This document shows, piece after piece, positions 1 to 7,955 of a stretch of DNA of 24,048 nt (positions within the stretch are counted from its first letter, which is position 1; every line of letters begins with the position of its first letter). This DNA comes from CAZKUN01 sp964555935. Lineage in GTDB: Bacteria; Armatimonadota; Zipacnadia; Zipacnadales; VGFC01. The stretch lies in NCBI GenBank assembly GCA_964555935.1, contig CAZKUN010000141.1, positions 1 through 24,048 on the forward strand. Direction: 5' to 3'. The notes under the pieces are model-generated. The model did not search any database and was not told the DNA's origin. It saw only the letters and a program-made list of their open reading frames with translations. The position numbers were made by a program, and so were the translations under genes.

Positions 1-723
1 TCCGGTGGCGAGAATCGCGGCCGCGCGAGCGGCGCGGGCGCGGCGGGATGGCACGCCGGTGGCTCGGACGTCATCGAACGCGGCCTCCAGAGATTCGACC
101 ATGACGCCGGCCCTCCCGCGTCGCACCGCGTTGGCGTCGGGCGGCAGGCGGTAGCCCCTGCGAAATACCACGTCGCCCGTGTCGTCGTCGGTGATCGTGC
201 CCCGAATGCGCGCGGCATCGACGCGCAACCGCAACCGATAGGCATGGCCTGTCTGCCACTCGAACCCGTCGACGCCGTCAGGCAGAACCGCGAGTGCCGC
301 TGACCCGTCGTTCTGAGCTTGCCAGCGACCAGCGCGGCTCTCGAGCAACTCCGCGTAGCGGCGACCATCGGGCGCATCAACGAGCGACAATCGCCAGAAG
401 TCCGACGGGCCCGCCCATAGAACCAGCGCGGCAGCGGCCCACGCGCCGTCGCGGACGCGCTCGCCGGGAGTGAGTAGAACGCTGATCTCCTGATCCGCCG
501 CGACGGGGCTGGCGCTCGCCCAGCACGTCCCGCGGTCCGCGGCTCGGCCGATGAGGCTGCCGCCGCTCGCGTCCCACTGGCCCGACTCGACTTGCCAGCG
601 GAGGTCGAGGTAGTCGCCCCGGGCGTATGATTCGAAAGTGTCTGAAAACAGGGAAATCTGGGAGATAACAGGGGGGGCGGCCCACAGACCACCGATCATG
701 CCCAGCTCGCAAGTCCACTTCAT
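1..723 (-). CDS. Partial secreted ConA-like/DUF1080-like domain protein
   Basis: An open frame runs from an ATG at 723 to the left edge without a stop, so at least 241 residues are present and the C-terminus is missing. The start is supported by a GAGGGGGG ribosome binding site seven or so bases upstream. The N-terminus (MKWTCELGMIGGLW) is weakly hydrophobic and may be a signal peptide or lipoprotein-like leader. Residues about 27-210 read as a beta-rich domain: a segment FSDTFESYARGDYLDLRW followed by W-x-V-x-S-G-x-W-D and later LRLRVDAARIRGTI and AFDDVRATG. That order of motifs is typical of LamG/3-keto-disaccharide hydrolase-type (DUF1080) concanavalin A folds, which bind or act on carbohydrate outside the cell. 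This is a fold-level assignment only; enzyme function is not shown. It lies 67 bases downstream of argS on the same strand. Confidence 0.6.
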   Translation of the reverse strand, partial: MKWTCELGMIGGLWAAPPVISQISLFSDTFESYARGDYLDLRWQVESGQWDASGGSLIGRAADRGTCWASASPVAADQEISVLLTPGERVRDGAWAAAALVLWAGPSDFWRLSLVDAPDGRRYAELLESRAGRWQAQNDGSAALAVLPDGVDGFEWQTGHAYRLRLRVDAARIRGTITDDDTGDVVFRRGYRLPPDANAVRRGRAGVMVESLEAAFDDVRATGVPSRRARAARAAAILATG

Positions 724-726
724 CGT

Positions 727-790
727 GCCCCCCTCGGATCGGGCATGTGGGCCAAACGGGAGAACCGCGCTCCCGCCTGGTCCTGGAATG
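727..790 (-). terminator. Weak possible terminator hairpin after argS
   Basis: Read on the minus strand, the 64 bases between the argS stop and the next gene contain an inverted repeat CGGGAG / CTCCCG with a loop of about seven bases, followed by TTT. The T-run is short, so it may be only a hairpin and the downstream gene may be co-transcribed with argS. Confidence 0.25.
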
Positions 791-2464
791 CTACATGGTT
801 TCGGGCGCCGTGATGCCGAGCAACCGGCAGATGGTGGCGAGGATCACTCGCGTGCCCTTCACCACGCATAGACGCGCGCCAGTGAGTTCTGGTTGCGCTG
901 GATCCATCACTCGGCACGTCGTGTAGAACTGGTGGAACAGAGCCGATATCTCGCGGGCAAACGTCGTCAGCCGATGCGGACCGAGAGTCGCGGCAGCAGC
1001 CTCGACGTCGCCCGGGAAATCGGAGATCTTCCGCAGGAGAGCCAGCTCATCCGGATGTTCGAGCAGTTCAAGTTTCGCGTCATCGATCGCCGGCACTTGG
1101 AAGCCCTCGTTCTCAGCTTTCCGAAGTACGCCACACGTCCGCGTGTGAGCGTACTGAACATAGAAGACGGGATTCTCGTTCGCCTGTTTGCCGGCGAGGG
1201 TGAGGTCGAAGTCCATGTGCGATTCGATGGTGCGCATGAGGAAGTGAAAGCGCGCCGCGTCGCGTCCGATTTCATCCATGAGGCTGCGCAAGGTCACGAC
1301 CGAGCCCTTGCGCTTCGAGAGTCGCACGACCTCGCCATCGCGGAGGAACCGCACGATCTGAGAGATGACGAACTCGGCCTGGTTGAGGTCGATTCCGATG
1401 GCCTCGACAGCCGCGCGCATCCGCGGGACGTATCCCGCGTGGTCGGGGCCCCAAACGTAGATGACCTTGTCAGCGCCACGGGCGTACTTGTCCCGGGCGT
1501 AGGCAAGGTCAGACGCGATGTACGTTGGCGCGCCGCCCTGGCGAATCAGCACGCGGTCCTCGTCATCGCCATGTTCCTGGGTCTTGAGCCAGATGGCGCC
1601 GTCCTTCTCGTACGCGACGCCCATCTCGACAAGCCGGTCGATCTCAGCCAGCACAGCGCCCTTGTCGTGAAGCGTCCGCTCGCTGAACCACACGTCGAAC
1701 TCAATGCCGAAGTCGCCGAGGTCGGCCTTCAGACTCTCCAGGACCCAGGCGACGACAATGTCGGCGAACGTCACCCACGTGTCGGCCTCGTCGGGCAGGT
1801 CCCGCAGGGCGTCGGCTTGCTCATCGAGGAGGCGCTGGGCGAAGTCGACGACGTAGTCGCCCTGGTAGAGGTCCTCGGGGAACTCGATCGTCTCACCGAG
1901 CAGCTCGAGATAACGCAGCCGTATCGAGCGGCCGAAGGTCTGCAATTGCGTGTTGTCACGGCCATCGTTGACGTAGTACTCGCGCTCGACTTCATACCCG
2001 CAGAACTCGAAGATGCTGGCCAACACGTCGCCATACGGGCCGCCGCGAGCGTTGCCGATGTGCAGCGGGCCGACCGGGTTCGCGGAGACGAACTCGACCT
2101 GAATCTTCTGGCCGGCGCCGATATCCGAGCGTCCATAGGCGCCGTCGCCCTTGATGCACTCCCGCAAGGCGACGTAGAGCCAGTCGTTGCTGACGTATAG
2201 GTTGAGGAAGCCGGGCCCGGCGATCTCGACTCGGTCCAGCACCGAAAGCTCGGGGATGTGGTCGATGACGATCTGCGCGATGTCGCGAGGGGACTTCCTC
2301 GCAGGCTTGGCGAGCATCATCGCCACGTTGCAGGCGAAGTCGCCCATATCCTGGCGCGGCGGTTCTTCGACAGTGAACTCGGGGACGTCGAGTTCGGGCA
2401 ACGATTCGTCGGCGACCGCCGCCGCGATGGCGTCCGCGATGGCGGTTCGGAGCATGTCCTGCAT
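791..2464 (-). CDS. argS: Arginyl-tRNA synthetase
   Basis: Class I aminoacyl-tRNA synthetase that charges tRNA-Arg with arginine in the cytoplasm. The 557-residue length is normal. The N-terminal tRNA-binding (Add-1) region occupies about residues 1-110. The ATP-binding signature is ANPVGPLHIGNARGG at about 129-143, with HIGN in place of HxGH, a form frequent in this enzyme. The KMSK-like loop is LSKRKGS at about 382-388. The C-terminal DALR anticodon-binding domain runs from about 440 to the end and contains the usual ARLCVVKGTRVIL helix. The ATG at 2464 is preceded by CAGGAG at a six-base distance; a second ATG three codons later is less well placed. It starts 50 bases after the stop of the large ATPase gene, so it may be read partly from that transcript. 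Confidence 0.97.
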   Translation of the reverse strand: MQDMLRTAIADAIAAAVADESLPELDVPEFTVEEPPRQDMGDFACNVAMMLAKPARKSPRDIAQIVIDHIPELSVLDRVEIAGPGFLNLYVSNDWLYVALRECIKGDGAYGRSDIGAGQKIQVEFVSANPVGPLHIGNARGGPYGDVLASIFEFCGYEVEREYYVNDGRDNTQLQTFGRSIRLRYLELLGETIEFPEDLYQGDYVVDFAQRLLDEQADALRDLPDEADTWVTFADIVVAWVLESLKADLGDFGIEFDVWFSERTLHDKGAVLAEIDRLVEMGVAYEKDGAIWLKTQEHGDDEDRVLIRQGGAPTYIASDLAYARDKYARGADKVIYVWGPDHAGYVPRMRAAVEAIGIDLNQAEFVISQIVRFLRDGEVVRLSKRKGSVVTLRSLMDEIGRDAARFHFLMRTIESHMDFDLTLAGKQANENPVFYVQYAHTRTCGVLRKAENEGFQVPAIDDAKLELLEHPDELALLRKISDFPGDVEAAAATLGPHRLTTFAREISALFHQFYTTCRVMDPAQPELTGARLCVVKGTRVILATICRLLGITAPETM

Positions 2465-2514
2465 GCTTGTCTCCTGGCTTGTCGGACTGCGTGCGGGGTA
2501 GGTGAAGGGCCGGC

Positions 2515-5500
2515 TCAGATGTCGACGACAACCAGGTCTTCGGGCCTGACATCGTCATCGCCCTCGAGCCACGCCTCAACAATACGGGCGATCTCATCGC
2601 GGGTCAAGGTTCGATCCGCAAGCTTCGCGCCGAGCACATCCAGGCGTCGCGAATGCACGAGTTGTCCGCCGAGCGCGCGGTTTAGATGCGCGACCACGTC
2701 TTCGCTGAAGACCGACATCACCTCGCGCGGGCGGGCCTTCAGGCTGAGCGTCTGGACGCGGTTGAGCGCGTGGTTGACGGGACTGTCCGCGCCCAGCGAC
2801 TCGACGTATGCCTGGACCGTTGCTGTGATCTCGGGCGAGTGCAACTGCTGGATGTACGTTCGGATCGCCCCGAGGGTTGCTTCGCGGATCTGATCGATGC
2901 TAAGCAGGCGGACCTCGTCGTCCAGGCGGAGCCCGCATCGCGGACAGGTCGGCCGGTCACTGAGCGATTCAGCGAGACCCGTGCCCGAGCAGTGCTGGGC
3001 GATCTGATCGTCGAGCATCGTGTCGACGGCCGGTTTGTCGATGTCCATCTCCACCGCGAGCCGCGAGAGCCGCTCGAGCGTGAGGTACTCTTGCGATTCG
3101 CGGAACGTGGAGAATGCCTGGAACTTCGACGCGCGGTACTGGGCTGCGTGGCAGGCGAGATACGAACGCCGGTACGCCGCCATGAATGCCTGAGCCGTGC
3201 GCTGCAGCGCGGACCGGTCGCGGAAGAGCTGCTCGCCCGACCCAAGGTAGGTGAGGATACGACTGCGGATGCGCACGAGTTCGGAGTGATCGTCGATCGA
3301 GAGGCTCGGGTCGTTGAGGTACTCGTGGATCGCGATCAGTTCCTGGGCCGGCTCCTTGAGGAACCCCTCAAGGTCCTCGGCGAATTCGAGCAGCGTGCGG
3401 AGCTTCATCCGGCCGCCCTGGGTCTTCATGTAGGCGGCGGTGCGACCCAGGACTTCCTTCAGTCCGGTGGCCGCCGGCAGGTTGTCGTCAAAGGCGGCGA
3501 AGAACGCATCCAGCGTGGCGAGAGCCTGGCGCGTCTCCTCCCAGTTGGCGCCGTTCTGCGTGAGGCGCGCCGAGAGGCCCTGGAGCTGTGATTTCACGAC
3601 CGCCGCGCGCTGACCGTAGGCGTCGCGAGCCGCCAGGAATTGATCCCAGAGAGCCTCTTGCGTGAGGCGACTCGGCGTTACGACGGCCGTGCCCAGGGCC
3701 GCGCGGGCCAGTCGGCCGATTTGCTGCCACTCGCCCATCTCCAGCAATGGCGCCTGCATGAGACGGCTGACATGCTGGCGTATGGGCAGACCGATCTGTC
3801 GCCATGGATCGGGAACGCCGTCCTCACCGACCGCTGCCAGGAACCCCGTACGCACCAGGGCCGCCACGGCGACCTCGAATAGCTCGACGGGCAACCCGAT
3901 CTCGGATTTCAGCATGTATAACGCGAGGTCGCCACAGTCGAAGACCTGGGATCCCGCCGGGCGATCTCGGCGTTCGATGTACTCCATCAGGCCACGGACG
4001 GCGGCTCCGTCAGCGCGCAGTTCCCACCGGTCGTCCTCTTGCACGGCGATCCCAAGCGGGACGGCGATGCTCTGGATCAGGGCGTTGAGTGGATTCTCCT
4101 CGTCGACGGGCGCCTCGGCGGGAAGCACGAACTGATCGATGAGCAGGTCTGTCTGTTCCTGCCCCTCCAGCCGACGCGTCGGGGCGATCGGCGGGAAGCC
4201 CGGGAAGAGGCGGCTCAGCGCGGAGGCCCCCATGGCCGCGACGGTCGAGCCCCAGTCGCCGCGCACGGGGTTGAGTTCCTGGGCCGACATTACCACGCCG
4301 CGGTTGTTGAGCACCTCGCCGCCGTAGTAGGCCTCGACGGCTGTGGCCCGCGCCTCCTGGGCGAAGGCAGCTTCTTCCTCCTCAAGCCGCATCCGCAAGC
4401 CTTGCGCGTCGGGAGTGCCGCTGAGGCTCGGTTCGTCCAGCAGCGTCCGGCAGGCGAGCCCGGACTTGAGCGTGTCGAGTTCCTGGTCCGTCAACGGTCG
4501 CGGCACCCACGCAACGAGACCAGCGGTCGCGCGCGTGTTCGGAAGGGCTCCAGCCAGCGCCAGCCAACGCTCGCGCTGGGCGGCCGCTCGAAGGGGATCG
4601 GCGACGTAAATCAGGCAGTCCTCGAGGCTGGAGGGATCCGCCAGCGTTGTCGCGGCATCGGTGAGGGCGCCAGCCTGCATGGCAGCCATGTTGGCGGCCT
4701 CAATGGAGACGTAGCGCGTCGTGTTGTGCCATTCGACAGGCTGAGACAGCGGCCCCATCGCCAGCTCGCCGAGCGGGAGAATGGCGTCAGAGCTGACGGA
4801 GTGGAGGTACTCGCGCAGCCGCGGGTCCTCCGGGTCAATCGTGGCCTTCATGGCGGCCAGGCGTCGCCTGGCCGCGTCGGCGAAGGTCGTGCGCGCGTCA
4901 GCCCGGTACAGATCCGTCCCCTCGCCGGGTTGCTTGCGGACCTCAATGTGGCGGCCCTTCAGCCGCATCTGCTCAAGCACGTCCTGAAGCTGCGAGACGG
5001 GCAGCTCTGGGTGATCGGAAGCGGGGAAGAGGGCATCGGCCAACTCGGCGACGGTCGGCGCGAGGTTGGCGAGCCGACAGAGGGTCAGAGACTTCGCGGC
5101 GGCCAGACAGACGTCTTCCTGGCCCGGGGCGATGGTTGCCGAGTTGCGCGCGTAGAAATCGACGACGTCGTAGGCGTAGACTGAGACGTCCGTATGATTG
5201 GCAATCTGCGAGGCGAGGTAGTCGTACGCCTCCGCGGGGCTGACGAGATCGCCGGCGGGACGCGTGTCGCCCGAGCGGATGCCTCGCGTGGCGTCGCCGG
5301 CGATCGTGGCGTGGACGAAGTCACCAAGACTGCCAATTTCAGAGAACAGCCGCGTCGACACCGACTCGACGCACTGCTGCGTGAGCGGGTGCAGGGGATA
5401 GCTGCCGCGCAGGCGGTCGACCCCGAACGGTGGCGCCGGCATGCGCTTCTCGTGAGCCGCGTGGGTCGCGGTGATCTCGGCGTCGAACGCTTCAGAATCG

Positions 5501-6576
5501 ACCGGGCGAACGACGCGACGCGCGACGACGTCGCGGATGTGGGCGTTCGAGAGGCCGAACGCTCCCTCAGCGTCGCGCTCGATCTCGCCAACGGCGTACG
5601 GATGCGTCTCGGCGAGCATCTGAGGGCTGTGGCGCAGGCCGATAAGCGTCCACAGGGGCGTGATCTTCGCGCGCTGGGCGAGGAAGTGCAGGAAATCCCA
5701 GTCGCCGGTCATGCCCTTGGTGCCGGCGCCTGACATGAACGCCGACAGCCCGTCGATCAGCCAGAGGACGCCACGGAGGTTGAGCGTGCGCACGGCCTCA
5801 AGCAGCGTCGCCAGGCGCTCCACGCGTGATTGACGGAAGTCCAGGGGGAGGCCCACATCACCGACGATGGTTCGCGCCAGTCGGGCCGCGCCGCCGGGAC
5901 TCTCCGCGCGGAGATGCTCCCAACTCTCAAAGCCTGGCACGCGCTCAGCAACCGCCGCGTCGAGCGCATCGCGGTGGGCGGGCACGAGATGGCGGTCGAT
6001 GAGCTGGAGCGCGTGAGTCAGTTCGGTGAGCGGGATGTTGGTGGCGTACTTCGGTCTGTGAAGCTCGGTTTCGGTACACTCAAAGATGACATCCTCGAGC
6101 TGGTCTTGCTGACCTCGATGCGCGCCGAGGTCGCACATGACGACAAGCAGTGGTTCCGAGCTAGCCAAAGCGTCGCACAGTCCGGCGAGATGGGGATGGC
6201 TCGCGGCAAACGCGTCTCGCGCGCGTTGCGATTCGGCGAGCAGGGAGACCAGCCCGAGCAGGTGCGATTTGCCGGAGCTCGCGACGCCATGCAGGTAGAA
6301 CGCCCCGCCGTAGCGCTCGGGACGGCTCAGCGACCGCAGAATGGCCGCCAGCGCGGCTTCGTTCTCGCCACCGTCGAGAACATACTCGCCGACCGTCTCC
6401 GTTAGCGCGGCTTTCGTGATGTCGCTGATCTGAGCGTCATCTTCGTCGAGTTGCGCGCGCAGCGCTGTGATCTGCGCCAACTGGACAGAGCGGTCCAGCG
6501 CCACCGCCTGAACGAGGTCGGTAACCTTGGGGCCCGCGGAGGGGCCAGCAGGTGTTGGGCGTCGCGTCGGAAGCAT
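2515..6576 (-). CDS. Giant BrxC/PglY-like (DUF6079-type) P-loop ATPase
   Basis: A 1353-residue soluble P-loop protein. Residues about 50-110 carry the region that leads into the Walker A motif, YLHGVASSGKSHLLGL (P-loop GVASSGKS at 97-104). A Walker B-like strand GVLWLIDGLSAFM lies at about 269-281. The rest is mostly helical, and a zinc-ribbon-like CPRCG sits at about 1211-1215, followed by a helical tail. Length, the HGVxxSGKSHLL motif, the ID-x-L-S-x-F motif and the late CxxC all recall the BrxC/PglY/DUF6079 ATPases of BREX phage defence. In those relatives, as I remember them, Walker B reads IDELSEF; here both acidic positions after the Asp are replaced (IDGLSAF). The ATG at 6576 directly follows the TAG of the upstream gene (6579-6577), with GGGGAG four bases before it, so translation is probably coupled. 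No pglX, pglZ or brxL is in view. Family call is from motifs; no search was possible. Confidence 0.65.
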   Translation of the reverse strand: MLPTRRPTPAGPSAGPKVTDLVQAVALDRSVQLAQITALRAQLDEDDAQISDITKAALTETVGEYVLDGGENEAALAAILRSLSRPERYGGAFYLHGVASSGKSHLLGLVSLLAESQRARDAFAASHPHLAGLCDALASSEPLLVVMCDLGAHRGQQDQLEDVIFECTETELHRPKYATNIPLTELTHALQLIDRHLVPAHRDALDAAVAERVPGFESWEHLRAESPGGAARLARTIVGDVGLPLDFRQSRVERLATLLEAVRTLNLRGVLWLIDGLSAFMSGAGTKGMTGDWDFLHFLAQRAKITPLWTLIGLRHSPQMLAETHPYAVGEIERDAEGAFGLSNAHIRDVVARRVVRPVDSEAFDAEITATHAAHEKRMPAPPFGVDRLRGSYPLHPLTQQCVESVSTRLFSEIGSLGDFVHATIAGDATRGIRSGDTRPAGDLVSPAEAYDYLASQIANHTDVSVYAYDVVDFYARNSATIAPGQEDVCLAAAKSLTLCRLANLAPTVAELADALFPASDHPELPVSQLQDVLEQMRLKGRHIEVRKQPGEGTDLYRADARTTFADAARRRLAAMKATIDPEDPRLREYLHSVSSDAILPLGELAMGPLSQPVEWHNTTRYVSIEAANMAAMQAGALTDAATTLADPSSLEDCLIYVADPLRAAAQRERWLALAGALPNTRATAGLVAWVPRPLTDQELDTLKSGLACRTLLDEPSLSGTPDAQGLRMRLEEEEAAFAQEARATAVEAYYGGEVLNNRGVVMSAQELNPVRGDWGSTVAAMGASALSRLFPGFPPIAPTRRLEGQEQTDLLIDQFVLPAEAPVDEENPLNALIQSIAVPLGIAVQEDDRWELRADGAAVRGLMEYIERRDRPAGSQVFDCGDLALYMLKSEIGLPVELFEVAVAALVRTGFLAAVGEDGVPDPWRQIGLPIRQHVSRLMQAPLLEMGEWQQIGRLARAALGTAVVTPSRLTQEALWDQFLAARDAYGQRAAVVKSQLQGLSARLTQNGANWEETRQALATLDAFFAAFDDNLPAATGLKEVLGRTAAYMKTQGGRMKLRTLLEFAEDLEGFLKEPAQELIAIHEYLNDPSLSIDDHSELVRIRSRILTYLGSGEQLFRDRSALQRTAQAFMAAYRRSYLACHAAQYRASKFQAFSTFRESQEYLTLERLSRLAVEMDIDKPAVDTMLDDQIAQHCSGTGLAESLSDRPTCPRCGLRLDDEVRLLSIDQIREATLGAIRTYIQQLHSPEITATVQAYVESLGADSPVNHALNRVQTLSLKARPREVMSVFSEDVVAHLNRALGGQLVHSRRLDVLGAKLADRTLTRDEIARIVEAWLEGDDDVRPEDLVVVDI

Positions 6577-7473
6577 CTATCTCCCCGCGTGGTTCGCTTT
6601 CAGGATGGCGGCGGCGGCGGATTCGAGCGATTCGTAGGGCAATACGGCGGTTCCGGCTTGCGGGCTCTCTGCCAAACCAGCGGCTTCGGCGTGCTCCAGC
6701 AGGTAGTCCACCACGACCGGGCGCAGCATGAACAGGTGAACGAGCAGGCCCGACCAAAGACGATCGAGACGGACGTAATGGCCATCGGCGGCGATGGCAT
6801 ACATCGCGTAGGCAAATGTCGCGATGTCCGGCACTCGCACGACCGGAAAATGGCCCAGGCAGCGGTTGCCGCTCCGAGAGATCCAGGCCGACCCCAAGAC
6901 CCCTCCCTTGCGGAGGACTCGCAGGATGCGCCGCGTGGTTGAGGAGTTGGTGACTCCCCACTGCCGCTTGGCGCAGGTCGCGACGGCCGCGTGCGTGATC
7001 GCGCCCTCATCTTCAAAGAGCCCGTTCGCGTTCGCGGCGGAAAACTCCTCGGCACTCAATCCTTCGGGCGTCCGCCGCTCGACGAAGTGCGGATACAGCA
7101 CGTCGAACGCCGTGGCTCGCACCATGGGCTCGTGCCGCGCGACGACGTACGTCAGCAGTTGACGACCGGATTGTTCAGGCAGTGACGATAGAAGGGTGTG
7201 AAGCCCCGTAGGCGTGACGTGACGGCGCCTGCCGAGGCCAAGTCGCGTCATCACCGCGGTGGCGGCTCGGCGCCTGGCGGAGTCGGTCTGGGCGTCCGCC
7301 AGAGGCATCGCCGCTTCGATGAGGGCGGTGCGATCCGACTCGCCATTGCAGAGCGCCCGCGCGACCTGTTTGCTCGCGCGGTAGTGTAACTCTTGCGTCA
7401 AGGCCGGGCAATCACGCGTTCGTGGCAACCGATCACATCGCCCTTCGCCTGATCCACCCGGCCGCCTTGACAC
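6577..7473 (-). CDS. BrxA-like (DUF1819-like) helical protein upstream of the ATPase
   Basis: A soluble, helix-rich protein with no clear enzyme motif. The segment DSARRRAATAVMTRL near the N-terminus, a middle helical section (GRQLLTYVVARHEPMVRATA), and the segment WGVTNSSTTRRILRVLRKGG about two thirds along resemble the layout of BrxA (DUF1819). BrxA is a small BREX protein with two winged-helix DNA-binding folds, in which an S-x-S-T-x-x-K/R helix precedes an L-R-x-x-G-L turn. The start is uncertain. The GTG at 7473 gives 298 residues but has no ribosome binding site and an Arg/Gly-rich first 24 residues that look untranslated. TTG at 7401 (274 residues) would leave the opposite-strand promoter at 7467-7495 outside the gene. 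It abuts the ATPase gene with no spacer, so the two products are likely partners. A DNA-binding role is inference. Confidence 0.55.
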   Translation of the reverse strand: MSRRPGGSGEGRCDRLPRTRDCPALTQELHYRASKQVARALCNGESDRTALIEAAMPLADAQTDSARRRAATAVMTRLGLGRRRHVTPTGLHTLLSSLPEQSGRQLLTYVVARHEPMVRATAFDVLYPHFVERRTPEGLSAEEFSAANANGLFEDEGAITHAAVATCAKRQWGVTNSSTTRRILRVLRKGGVLGSAWISRSGNRCLGHFPVVRVPDIATFAYAMYAIAADGHYVRLDRLWSGLLVHLFMLRPVVVDYLLEHAEAAGLAESPQAGTAVLPYESLESAAAAILKANHAGR

Positions 7474-7495
7474 GCATGTCGGCTTGGGCTACACT
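7467..7495 (+). promoter_or_regulatory. Sigma-70-type promoter ahead of the trp leader region
   Basis: A perfect -35 hexamer TTGACA (7467-7472) is followed after exactly 17 bases by TACACT (7490-7495), which matches four of six -10 positions. Transcription would start near 7501-7503, just before the foldable RNA segment. It is the best promoter-like sequence seen upstream of trpE. It may drive a separate small RNA, the trp operon by read-through, or both. Confidence 0.6.
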
Positions 7496-7501
7496 GCGTC
7501 C

Positions 7502-7656
7502 TGGTGGAAAGAATGACAACGACGCCGCTTTGCGACACCTTGTGGTATTGGCGCTAGCCCGAACGCTCGGGCGGGTGTCTTGGTGCATGTCGTTGCACAG
7601 GTAGACAGCCAGGCCGTAAGCGTTCGGGGTTCCCGGTGCGCAAGCGGCCCTTTTTT
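7502..7656 (+). ncRNA. Structured RNA ending in a T-run: 6S-like RNA or trp attenuator
   Basis: The segment folds into one long hairpin. The closing stem pairs 7524-7530 (GCCGCTT) with 7642-7648, 7532-7534 with 7639-7641 and 7536-7539 with 7635-7638: 14 pairs with two single-base bulges. An asymmetric central bubble follows (18 bases at 7540-7557, six at 7629-7634). Then come a perfect 10-pair stem CCCGAACGCT (7558-7567) with 7619-7628, and inner stems 7576-7580/7603-7607 and 7583-7587/7594-7598. Six T follow at 7651-7656. A competing local hairpin (7627-7629 with 7648-7650, 7633-7635 with 7645-7647) would end right at the T-run and break both long stems. A long hairpin with a central bubble is the 6S RNA shape; alternative terminator folding before trpE is the attenuator shape. 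I do not see a sequence signature that decides between them. Confidence 0.5.
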
Positions 7657-7955
7657 GTGCCCCCTGGTAGAACCCCATTCGCGTTACAGCCACATCCGTC
7701 GGTCCGTCGACCTGCAGGTATTCTCCGGGGACACGCATACTCCTTGCCGGAGAGCGGGAGGACTGCCCCGAACTTCGGGGAAATCGTGTCTTCTTGGCCC
7801 ATGGGTCGACGTGAAGGGAGGTCGAACATGGTGCGCGCACGCCACACTCTCCTCATGCAATCGCTAGCGAAGCGGCTGTCGACGCGACCGTGTTGCTGGC
7901 CTACATGTCGGGCGCTAACAGGATAACGAACTCAACCCGTTAGGAGAGATCAGCC
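7657..7955 (+). other. Non-coding trpE upstream region with two hairpins
   Basis: This 299-base stretch between the T-run and trpE contains two further inverted repeats: TCTCCGG (7722-7728) with CCGGAGA (7747-7753), and CCCCGAA (7766-7772) with TTCGGGG (7774-7780). A short ORF listed separately lies at 7828-7926. The trpE ribosome binding site is AGGAG, about nine bases before its ATG. No riboswitch or T-box consensus was recognised. Confidence 0.45.
7828..7926 (+). CDS. Possible 32-residue leader peptide upstream of trpE
   Basis: An ATG with a very good ribosome binding site (AAGGGAGG six bases upstream) opens a 32-codon frame that stops with TAA at 7924-7926, 29 bases before trpE. The peptide is basic and ends in PCCWPTCRALTG, with a single Trp codon in a Cys-Cys-Trp run. 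One Trp codon and no terminator after it make a classic trp leader unlikely, but translation could couple to trpE. It resembles no protein I know, and it may be a chance frame. Confidence 0.3.
   Translation: MVRARHTLLMQSLAKRLSTRPCCWPTCRALTG

Noticed and set aside
893..2200. 435-codon plus-strand frame opposite argS
   Set aside because: Antisense shadow of argS in G+C-rich DNA; low-complexity Arg/Val/Asp-rich translation, no motifs.
4039..5184. 381-codon plus-strand frame inside the large ATPase gene
   Set aside because: Antisense shadow, rich in Arg/Gly/Val, no ribosome site or domain.
7484..7516. Mini-ORF TTG...TGG TGG AAA GAA TGA, a Trp-Trp leader peptide of classic trp attenuation
   Set aside because: The tandem Trp codons sit at the predicted transcription start, the start codon would be upstream of the transcript, and no ribosome site is present. 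Probably chance.
7433..7840. 135-codon minus-strand frame upstream of the BrxA-like gene
   Set aside because: Covers the structured RNA region, unusual composition, no ribosome site; the plus-strand RNA explains the sequence better.
7502..7955. T-box, SRP RNA, TPP, FMN, SAM or cobalamin element before trpE
   Set aside because: None of the conserved core strings of these elements could be found by eye.
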